Shown: positions 56,313 through 64,000 of the stretch, one piece after another
How positions within the stretch are numbered: the first letter of the stretch is position 1
Layout of the letters: each line of letters begins with the position of its first letter
DNA from: Rhabdophis nuchalis
Taxonomy: Eukaryota; Chordata; Lepidosauria; Squamata; Natricidae
DNA: 64,000 bases
Assembly (NCBI GenBank): GCA_039707465.1
Contig: CM077643.1
Coordinates: 202,083,605-202,147,604 of the forward strand
Direction of reading: 5' to 3'
The notes under the pieces: generated by a model
Database searches by the model: none
The model's input: only the letters and a program-made list of their open reading frames with translations
What the model was told of the DNA's origin: nothing
Made by a program: the position numbers and the translations under genes

Positions 56313-57565
56313 TAAAGTACTCATACCACTGAACAAACCTGATACGAAAACATGCCTTTTCAAATCCTCACACACAATGAAGAGTCAGGTTTTGGCAAAA
56401 CTCTAAAAGAGTATGTTATGGTGAAGTGTCTAAATGGACATACATATATATTTTCTTTGAACTTGACACAAAGCACCAAGTTCTGTCCTGGAAGTTCTAT
56501 CAACCTGTTTTGTACCAATTGGAATTAGGCAGTGAAAGGCAGGGTGGGGAGAGAACCTCCTAAACATTATCAACTCTGGTCTGGTCTTTGCATTGGTTGC
56601 TTAAGGCCTATACCCTCACTTTCTTCTCCCTTGCTCAGATATTACGGTACAGGTCATCTTGTGCTGCTGACAAAGCTAACAACAAGAGTTCTTATCTTCA
56701 TAGTGATGTGACAAGCACACTGCCCTAAGTTGAAGTTAGCCATTCAAGAAGAAACTTATGCCACAAACTGTAGCCTAGATATTTGTTCTTCATCTAGGTC
56801 CCTTTTGCAGCCAGGAGCTTCCTCTATTGGGCGGCGGGGGGGGGGGGGGGGGATAGTATGTCAAGCACAGGAAATCAGGAGTCCAGGCAGTTCAAAAGAA
56901 TATAGGTTTATTGTACCCTAATGCTCTCTATAAGAATCTGAATTATTAATGGTGCAGGCTAAATAAGTGGTATATAAGAGTCAACATAATTGAAGGTGGA
57001 CTGGACTTAGACCTCTTGTGGGTGCAAGAGTCGAGACTGATGACATGCTTGACCCCTCCCTCAGGCTCAGCCTGGGCATCTCCTATACAGTGTTGATGAT
57101 AATCCCTACACCCATGTCTCACATAAGGAACAAGTACGAACATTTTTTCAGAAACCAAGGCCTTTAGCCAGAGCACAATTCATTCTGTGAATTGGGTTGC
57201 CATCCTCAGAGCTCAGCTTCTCCAGAGGTTTTCTAAAAGAACAAAGTACAAACTCTGGCTCCGTATGGTCATCTCTCCACATAGGCCACCTCCAGGTCCT
57301 CAGCACGAAACAGTATACACTGGACCTTCATCCTGCATCATGGGAAATGTATCATGAGGAAGAGGTTAGAAATATGCATTTCCTTTTGACTGTTCACTGC
57401 AGGTGCAATATTCCCTCCCTCCATAGATGAAACAGGGAGGACATCATCTGCCCCTGAAAGTACTGTATGGGAGAAGTAGTTAGAGCAACTGGATGGAGGT
57501 GGTTCTGGAGACTGCACTGGGCCACACCCCTGAAACTTATTTCAACAGATGTTTAAGCAGCCCCA
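56313..57565. other. Unique DNA with a G tract at 56833-56852
   Basis: No gene seen; the G run is nearly uninterrupted. Confidence 0.4.
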
Positions 57566-57567
57566 AG

Positions 57568-57640
57568 ATCAGCCGCCCTGGGTCCTTTTTAGGAGAAGGT
57601 GCGGGGTATAAATTTAATAAATAAATAAATAAACAAACTG
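57568..57640 (+). mobile_element. L2-like LINE tail only (extreme 5' truncation)
   Basis: CAGCCGCCCTGGGTCC, then GGGGTATAAATTTAATAAAT and (AAAT)n: just the last 70 or so bases of the LINE. Confidence 0.8.
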
Positions 57641-58548
57641 ATTTGGGCCTTTTAAGATTTTCTGGCAGAATATTATGGATCTTCAAAAACAAGCTGCCCT
57701 TAATCTCAAGCATACCGATTTTAGCAGTAGTGGGAGATCATATGGTAAATCTGGCCACCACCACCACCACCTGGCCATGATCTCCAGTTCAGAAGAGGCC
57801 AGTTCCTCCTCCTCCTTCTGATGCCCTTTGAGTCCCCGGGTTGCTAAAAAGGAGAGAGGGCTGACTTCTTCCACGCCACTACCTTCTCTGTTTGTACTGA
57901 AGGAAGAGCTCCTCCTCCAGTCTCATTTACCACCATGCCAGTGGTGGCTCCATCATTCTTTTACGAGTAGGAATGGGACTAAAAATCAAACATCCTTAGA
58001 GCCATCAATCTCCCTTGATCAATTACCCTTTCCACTGTCCTCTTGGTCTACCTGGCTTAGCTCTTCCTCCCTGGTTTGTTTGGGGAAAATTGTTTTTTTT
58101 TAGGAGTGAGGGAATACTTTGTAGAAGTAGCCTTAAAGGCAAGCTGCATTTTAAAATAGAAATGGGTTCTTTCTGAAGTGTTTGCACATATATTTAGCAA
58201 ATAGCAGTACTTTCAATGTGGCGTGCACACACATACTGTACATATACAGCCAAACTAATTGGAAATATTCACTCCCCCATGTAAGAAAGAAGAGCTTATT
58301 TGACAATAGACTTTTTGCAAAGTCAGAGAGTAGCTAATTTAAAAATCCAGGGAATGAGGAGGGGTTCACCACATTACAACGAATCAAGACAACTCCATGA
58401 AGTAAAATCAAAAGAATTTGAAGCTGTGGAGGTTGCTTTAGAAGCAAGCAGGCAACCAGATACACGAGTCTCCAACGTTCAAGCAGCAGCAGCCTTCTCC
58501 AACCAATATTTCTCCAATGACAGTAAAATTGTAAGTACTTTAATAGTA
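57641..58548. other. Unique DNA, no gene seen
   Basis: 58300-58581 is a 93-codon frame whose end overlaps the SINE at 58549, without family motifs. 57828-58103 is a 91-codon frame, Ser/Leu-rich, also featureless. Confidence 0.35.
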
Positions 58549-58663
58549 ACAGAGTTGGAAGGGACTTTGGAGGTCATCTAGTCCAACCCCCTGTTCACAC
58601 AGGAGACCTGTACTAGGGATTCGAACCGCCAAACTGCCAATCTTTCTGATTGACAAGTCTCCA
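58549..58663 (-). mobile_element. Composite SINE: Sauria-type tRNA-like head joined to CR1 3' tail
   Basis: On the minus strand the head 'cttgtcaatcagaaagattg' through the Pol III B box GGTTCGAATCC (58618-58628) equals the corresponding part of the Sauria SINE at 23531. Instead of the Sauria body it runs directly into 'gggggttggactagatgacc' and 'tcccttccaactctgttact', the CR1 3' end. This is the architecture of a SINE (tRNA head plus LINE tail). The A-box part of the head is truncated. Confidence 0.65.
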
Positions 58664-58984
58664 GGATAACTTCTTCCTTAAATTCCTTAAATAGCTTCTG
58701 CTTCACTCAACTTAAGGCTATAGCAATGTGAACATAACTGGTCTTTCTGGATGAGCTGATCCACACAGCAGAACCAAAAAAAGGATCCCCCATCTGATAA
58801 AATCCAAAAGGATTACTTTGCTTGTTCTCAGCCAGAACAAAACCACTCCATTTCAGTTGGCGCTTGGAAGACAAATGCCTGAAACACATGTTTTGTTTTA
58901 TGCACGGATCACCTGAAAAATAACTTTCACAGACAAAATAATTTGGGGAGAGATTGTTTTGAATTCTCCTATAGGAAGCCTAGA
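58664..58984. other. Unique DNA, nothing recognised
   Basis: No gene seen. Confidence 0.35.
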
Positions 58985-59580
58985 AGTCACTCATCTTCAT
59001 ATATGCAAATATAATTTTGTCTGGGTTCTGTCCATTAAGTTGGTGAAGAGGCTAGTTAGCTTTGTTGACTCTGTATTCAGACCCTATGCCACCAGTAATT
59101 CCAACTATGTAAAGGAACCAAAGTATGCTTTGAAAACTGAAATCCATTGGCAACCTTCCTAAGAACACAATTTTAGCTACTACCAATGTTGAGGCACTAT
59201 ACAACATCATTTCCCCAAACATGGACTTCAAGACCCTCCTCACTAATGTAAACACAGCACAAATTTCCCCAAATTATGACTTTGTACTCACCCCAAGGCA
59301 TTTCACTTTGGCAATATCGTGTACTTGTAGTGGCACAGCCATACGCGCACATATGTTGCTACATTATGCCAACATCTTCATCACTGAACAAGAACAATAC
59401 TCAACTTTTACCCCCTGAAAGATGTATTTGAGATTCAGTGATGACATTTTCATCATCTGGACCCATGGAAAAGAATTTCTCATCAAATTTCATCAGGATC
59501 TTAACAAACTCCATTATCAACCACACCCAAGCTCATCTACAAAAAACAAGTCCACTTTTTGATGTCATAATAAAACTATA
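58985..59580 (+). pseudogene. Penelope-like reverse transcriptase remnant
   Basis: In the frame of 59221 the sequence LLTNVNTAQISPNYDFVLTP is followed by a TAIRAHMLLHYANIFITEQE segment, corresponding to the 'GTAMGTxxAPxYANxF' block of Penelope-like reverse transcriptases. After a TGA (59416-59418) the same frame continues KMYLRFSDDIFIIWTHGKEF (59419 on). That is the YIDDIFxIW catalytic block with Tyr-Ile changed to Phe-Ser but both aspartates kept, and then LIKFHQDLNKLH. Penelope-like elements are an independent retroelement group with GIY-YIG nucleases; that nuclease is not visible here. Old and inactive. Confidence 0.75.
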
Positions 59581-59594
59581 CAATGGATACCATG

Positions 59595-60112
59595 TTGTAT
59601 AGGAAGCCTAGAGGGCACCATGCAGCACAGATTGTTTGGACCCATTTCAGGCTGGAATATAGTAATGAGATGGCATTGATTGTGCCTGTGAGGGTCCAGA
59701 AAGGGGATGGGGAATCCATTCTGGTTCTTCTTGGTTCTCAGCAGTTTTTGATACCATTCATTGTGTAGACTTCTGGGCTGGCTCAGTCAGTGTTGGTCAG
59801 TGTTGAGAGAGGGAGAGGTCTAGTCCTAAGCCTCTGCTTTGTGTGACACAGAACATGAAGATGTAATACCTACATAAAACTGCTGGGTGAGTCCATCTGC
59901 TGGCACAGGGTTAGGTACCTTCATTATGTTGATAATATTTAGTTGTATATCTCTACCTCAAGCTACGTCATAGGTTCTTTTTTATTTCCAAAAAACTTGC
60001 ATCAAGATGCTTTCCCACTGTCTGGGTCTGGATGGAGAAGAACTAGCTTCAACTCAACCTTGACTGATGGCTGTAGGATTTAGGATATCCAGTGTCAAGC
60101 AATTGACCATTA
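59595..60112 (+). pseudogene. Ancient L2-like RT fragment
   Basis: Residual motifs appear in broken frames. 'gaatccattctggttcttct' with 'ttttgataccattca' is motif A (LVLL...FDTIH). 'ataaaactgctgggtgagtc' and 'taccttcattatgttgataa' (YVDN in place of YADD) are motif C. 'tctgggtctggatggagaag' with 'agcttcaactcaacctt' is the W..M.N.L.LNP block. Far more decayed than the other L2 copies. Confidence 0.65.
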
Positions 60113-60118
60113 TTCCAA

Positions 60119-60900
60119 GATGGCGGCGTGCTTAGGCGCAGCGGCTTTGAGCTCCTGGTGTCACAGCAGACTTTTTCATCAAAAACTCGCTCTGAACGTA
60201 CTGTGAATTATAGAGAAACAAACATATCAACTGATTGTGACACATCAGTTAAAGAAAAAAAAAAGGATTACTCGGATTTTTTTAGGACAAGTAAGAAAAA
60301 CAAGTTTCAGGCAGAGAAATCCTCAAGAAGAAGCCTAGATCTGGGTAGTGGAGAATTTTTTAAACCCATGTTGTATCGTAAACAAAGCCTTGATGAAACA
60401 ATGATCGCAGATTCTTCACGAAGTTTATGTTCTGTAACAGTGGCACCATCATTATCTCTTGGGAATATACAAGGGGCAACTGCAAGAATTGAAATGAAGT
60501 AGTGGAGAGCACCACCCCTACCAGTAATTTCATTCTTTTCTGTTGGGAAAGCTGAGAGAGAAGAAAAAATGCCAAGCGCGATTCCTCAAAGTTCATTGCA
60601 ACAAGAAATAAAAAAGAAAAAGAGATGTGCTCCTCTTCCACCATCTCCTAAAATGCCAAACAGATTTGAAGATTTGAAGAAATGGATAATAAAAGACAAA
60701 GTACAATTGATCCTTTTCAACTGTCATTTGTTGGCCATTTTATTTCAACTGTCATTTGTCGGCCTTTTCATTTGCCTGGAGAGATTCCTGTTGTGGCTGT
60801 CACTGCTGCCTGTATTTCACCTGGTGCAGGTGTTGGCACGGTGCTCAAACCAATTTCATTGTAATTTTATTACAATATTATTACAATGACAATAAAGATT
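60119..60900 (+). mobile_element. Short retroposon starting AAGATGGCGGCG and ending in (ATT)n
   Basis: The start AAGATGGCGGCG is a common LINE 5' terminus (YY1-type site). The end, CCAATTTCATTGTAATTTTA then ACAATGACAATAAAGATTAT, matches the fragment at 37100-37135. About 780 bp from apparent start to tail means that an autonomous element has been internally deleted, or that this is a non-autonomous derivative. The family is not identified. Confidence 0.5.
60128..60502 (+). CDS. Open frame inside the retroposon, possible ORF1 remnant
   Basis: 124 codons beginning right after the AAGATGGCGGCG terminus. The product is Ser/Lys/Thr-rich and basic, with KEKKKDYSDFF and KSSRRSLDLG stretches and no known domain. 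It could be the start of a LINE ORF1, whose N-termini are poorly conserved. A second Lys-rich piece lies at 60569-60720. It is not evidence of a host gene. Confidence 0.3.
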   Translation: MLRRSGFELLVSQQTFSSKTRSERTVNYRETNISTDCDTSVKEKKKDYSDFFRTSKKNKFQAEKSSRRSLDLGSGEFFKPMLYRKQSLDETMIADSSRSLCSVTVAPSLSLGNIQGATARIEMK

Positions 60901-60901
60901 A

Positions 60902-60968
<67 letters not shown>

Positions 60969-60979
60969 GTTATTATTAT
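60902..60979. repeat. (ATT)n microsatellite between two retroposon tails
   Basis: About 24 TTA units with one GTT. On the left it follows the plus-strand retroposon tail; on the right it abuts the 3' end of the antisense R4/Dong-like LINE. Confidence 0.97.
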
Positions 60980-61606
60980 CTTTATTCATAAAACATGAAA
61001 CTCAGCCAATGGAACATTTAAAAATGCATATTACAAATACTATTGACTGGTGCTAATGGTTGATACAGTTTGCTGCCAGCGTCCTAGGTATCAACCAAGT
61101 ATCTTCGTAGCATATAGGATGTTCCAAGTAGCGCCGTTTTTTGCAGTTCCGCTGGTGTTATTGCAGGAAGCTGCAATTTGCTGAGATATTTATTAAAATG
61201 CTTGGACATGGTGCCAAGTGCCCCAATGACAATGGGTGTCACTGTGACATGCTTTATCCATAGCCGTGTGGTTTCGATGGCCAGGTCGCAATATTTCATG
61301 ATTTTTTCTAGTTCTTTTTCTTTGACTCTGGCATCTCCAGGAACAGCGATATCAATGAACTGTACACTTCGGCCCTCTACAACCGTGATATCTGGTGTGT
61401 TGTGCTCCAAATGACGGTCTGTTTGTATTCAAAAGTCCCACAAGATCTTCACCCTCTCATTCTCGATAACCTTTTCTACTTTGTGTTCCCATGACTTTCT
61501 GGATACAGGTAAACCATATTTTTTACATAATGACCAGTGGATTAATTTAGCAACTCGGTCATGTCTAGCTTTGTAATCAGTTTGCGCGATTTTGCTGCAT
61601 TCACAT
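60980..61606 (-). mobile_element. R4/Dong-like LINE 3' end, antisense
   Basis: It has a 3' UTR of about 100 bp ending at the (ATT)n tract (TAA repeats on the element strand), preceded by the endonuclease-encoding 3' part of the ORF. The 5' limit is a (GAT)n tract at 61609-61659. Dong of Bombyx is known to occupy TAA repeats, and the position here fits that. Confidence 0.75.
61084..61606 (-). pseudogene. Restriction-like endonuclease domain of an R4/Dong-type LINE
   Basis: Order of motifs on the minus strand: CECSKIAQTDYKARHDRVA with a following H and C (the zinc-knuckle region), SWEHKVEKVIEN, KILWDF, an in-frame TGA (61429-61431), IQTDRHLEHN, and TPDITVVE...FIDIAVPGD. The last is the PD-X12-D catalytic core of restriction-like endonucleases, with both acidic residues kept. 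KYCDLAIETTRLW, PIVIGALGT and LQKTALLGTSYMLRR follow, and the natural stop is at 61084. Only the single TGA breaks a frame of about 175 codons. In live elements this domain, placed after the reverse transcriptase, makes the target nick. The reverse transcriptase itself is not in the window. Confidence 0.8.
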
Positions 61607-61608
61607 AT

Positions 61609-61609
61609 T

Positions 61610-61657
<48 letters not shown>

Positions 61658-61659
61658 TC
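61609..61659. repeat. (GAT)n microsatellite
   Basis: About 17 perfect units. On the minus strand it reads in frame as poly-Ile leading into the R4/Dong zinc-knuckle region. Confidence 0.96.
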
Positions 61660-61879
61660 TGGCTGACACTCCCACAAGCAAAACTGGTGCATTACCTAGG
61701 GTTTTTTTGAAGTCACAGCTCCTGCTCAAAGGGAAGGAGCCTTCTTGTGCTGCATCTATCTGGCCAAACTGTATCTCCTTCTCTTCTCTCTCCTCTCCCT
61801 GATTTAAATACATTGGTATAGTCTCTCTATGCATTGGATACTATGCAAAATATTACATTGGTCTAGCCTCTCTATGCAT

Positions 61880-62000
61880 TGGGTGAAGAAAGCTGTAATT
61901 CACAAAAATGTCTGCCTTTTAATAAAATTTGTGAGTAAGAAAGGTGCTACCAGACTCTTTCTGATTTTTGGCTATCAAAAACTAACATGGCTCTCTTCCT
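61880..62000. mobile_element. Interspersed-repeat terminal fragment, family unsure
   Basis: 'gtaagaaaggtgctaccaga' and 'aaaactaacatggctctctt' form a phrase common at the ends of a reptile retroelement, possibly Penelope-like. A shorter trace of it is at 63888-63910. Confidence 0.35.
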
Positions 62001-63796
62001 ACGGTGTATAATTTAAAAGCTTTATTTTGAAGATATTGCAATCAAGAGGTGGTCAGAAAACAGATTGTGGTTCAGTGAACGGATTAAAGTGTTACTTCTG
62101 CTTTCTCTCACATTCTATTTTGATGTTTTTGTTTATAAAGAATTGACAAATTTTGGTTAGTTTTGAACAAAATTGAAACAAACAAAAATTTTAATCAGAG
62201 GTTCTTTGTATACATTCAAAAGTTAAAAGTTATTCCCACCAGGGAAAGCTCCATATTGTAACTGTCTGTTATATGACTATTAAAGAAGGGAAACTTGTGA
62301 TAAAAAGTGGTAACAATCCTAATTCAACATCTCCAATGTTGGCTGAGAACACAGGGATTCAAATCCAGATTTTTAAGTATCAGTCAGAAATAGGCAACTA
62401 GGTATTTTGGTCTTCATGTCTCACAATTCCTGGCTCTTGGCCACATTGACTGAGACTTATGAAAATTGTTGTGCAGGATGGCATCAGATTGATTGAGCTA
62501 AATAAATTTTAACAAAAAAAAAGGCATCTGTGCCTGGATAGAGTAATCTGTTACTTTCACAATCAGCTTCAAACCCAGCTTTCCATCATTCTGGAACACT
62601 GGGAATTACAATTTGGAATCTCTTTACAAAATTGTGGGAAGTATTGCAGCTGTGATACACATAGAATGTTTTTAACAATTGGATGCACTATATAAATATT
62701 TGTTCAAAATTAAGCAACAGTTTACACTCAGGATTGCTTAATCCAGTTTATCTTCTCTTTTTTTGTAAATTAAAAACAAATGGTGATCTATTGTGATTCT
62801 TGGAAAAACAAATCTAGGGTCCATGTAAGCCCTATGATTCTCCTTGCAAGTTAGATGACCCCTTTAACCAAAAGGTATGCAAGCAAAACATGGAAGAATT
62901 TCAAAGAAAGAAAACAAATGTTTTTAAGAGTGTCTCAAATATATTTGGACATCAACAAAGAAAGTGAAGATGTAAATAGAAGAAAAAAGCTACACAATGC
63001 AACCAAGGTACACACATTCACACCATTCTACATTTGGCATTTTAGTTTGAAAATCAAGACTGCCCTTCCCTTCATTGTTTCTGAATGTGTTTCTTCTTGC
63101 CTTTCCACATTCCAGGTTCTAAAGGAAGGCAATCCTGGCAGGGCATCTTCTTCCTATTTGTTTGACTGCTTTAGAATAGTTTACTCAACCACAGCATGCT
63201 TACTGGCAGATTCTGAAAACTGAAATCCACACATCTTAAAGCTGTTGGGGTTGAGAATGCTTCAGAGAACCAGCAGTTCTCCAGGTTCAGAACCAGGAGA
63301 AATTATGGCTTCCTCAGGAGAGGTTATCATAGCCCCAGGTTGTTAAGAAATGTTACACCTTGTCGGGTTTGTTTTGTCAAGGGAACTGAAGCCATTCTTT
63401 CTGCCAACCTAATACCGTTGCACAACACATGGTCTTAGGACTCCTTAGTTAATTTCTTTGTCAAGAATCTCTCATTCTAACAAGATCACATTTTCAGCTA
63501 CAGGTGAAATTGCTTTTGGTGTTTAAAAAAATGATGAGTGGCTTTCTCCCCCTTCTACACTCCTATTCGGCTACCAGGATCAATGAAACCAATTACATGA
63601 AAACCCTTTTATTCCAAGCCTTGAGGCACCATTGCCAATATGCAGCTTACAACTCATACCAATGACAACTAGCAATGAAAGGACTTGATCAGTAGGTGAA
63701 AGGCACAGATCTGAAAATCAGAAAGGGTTTGCTAGCACTTTTTCCAATTCATATCTTTCATCAAGTTTTTGAGAGCTGCAGTTAGAAAAGTGTTAA
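62001..63796. other. Unique AT-rich DNA, no gene seen
   Basis: 62855-63223 is a 122-codon plus-strand frame with a Lys-rich start and a hydrophobic end but no family motif. 63200-63280 has scraps of a hAT-like MITE ('gaaatccacacatcttaaag'). Confidence 0.4.
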
Positions 63797-63890
63797 GTAC
63801 TATACAATACAATAGCAGAGTTGGAAGGGACCTTGGAGGTCTTCTAGTCCAACCCCCTGCCTAGACAGGAAGCCCTATACCATTTCAGAC
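63797..63890 (-). mobile_element. CR1 LINE 3' tail
   Basis: 'gcagagttggaagggacctt' then 'cttctagtccaaccccctgc' and 'ctataccatttcagacaa' is the antisense CR1 3' end. The (ATACA)n repeat at 63799-63813 is its terminal repeat. Confidence 0.85.
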
Positions 63891-64000
63891 AAAGTGCTAC
63901 CAGACTCCTGATTTTTTTGCAACATTTACAAATGCAGACTAAAATCTCTAGAATGATGGCAAAAAGGGGATAGGAGTAAAATGCTATGTCCTTAACCAAA

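Noticed and set aside
62855..63223. 122-codon plus frame
   Set aside because: No similarity recognised; Lys-rich then hydrophobic by base composition.

Overview
The window looks like squamate reptile nuclear DNA, most likely snake. The evidence is the repeat content: two Sauria SINEs with tRNA-like heads and (ACCTTT)n tails, L2/CR1-superfamily LINEs with TATAAATTTAATAAA-type tails, L1, CR1, Penelope-like and R4/Dong-like LINE remnants, many small hAT-like and TA-flanked MITEs, and long (GATA)n, (ATCC)n and (ATAG)n microsatellites. I found no convincing host protein-coding gene, rRNA, functional tRNA, CRISPR array or prokaryotic feature. All protein-level signals that I can recognise come from retrotransposons, and all but possibly one of those reading frames are visibly broken or truncated.

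Layout. 1-1570: 5' part of an antisense L2-like LINE with a largely intact endonuclease, running off the left edge. 1.6-10 kb: mostly unique AT-rich DNA with three MITEs (5273-5838, 6132-6363, 7468-7660), a SINE whose tRNA-like head holds a (GATA)n tract, and a large (CCAT)n(CTAT)n tract. 10.2-10.4 kb: an LTR-like promoter unit. 10.4-16.5 kb: unique DNA with possible conserved noncoding stretches. 16.5-21.5 kb: a dense nest of elements, including an L1 3' end inside a TIR element and a perfect hairpin MITE with exact 8-bp target duplications. 21.5-33 kb: microsatellites, two Sauria SINEs, hAT-like elements, CR1/RT remnants and one unusually complex non-repetitive block near 25.1-25.4 kb. 32.4-41.9 kb: nested DNA elements and two 5'-truncated L2 copies. 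42-46 kb: mostly unique. 46-49.9 kb: a near full-length L2-like LINE with endonuclease and reverse transcriptase. 50-54.9 kb: unique DNA, pentanucleotide repeats, small MITEs. 54.9-56.3 kb: another L2 subfamily copy. 57.5-62 kb: a graveyard of L2, Penelope-like, R4/Dong-like and unassigned retroposons. 62-64 kb: mostly unique, ending in a CR1 tail.

The elements do not form an operon or pathway. Functionally they fall into autonomous LINE families, all with copies dead in this window, and the SINEs and MITEs that probably borrowed LINE or transposase machinery. The most interesting items are a composite SINE with a Sauria-type head and a CR1 tail (58549-58663), tail-to-tail LINE elements meeting at one (ATT)n tract (60.1-61.6 kb), the palindrome-flanked TATA box of the LTR-like unit, and several cleanly datable nested insertions. 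All family calls are from recognition by eye, without database searches.
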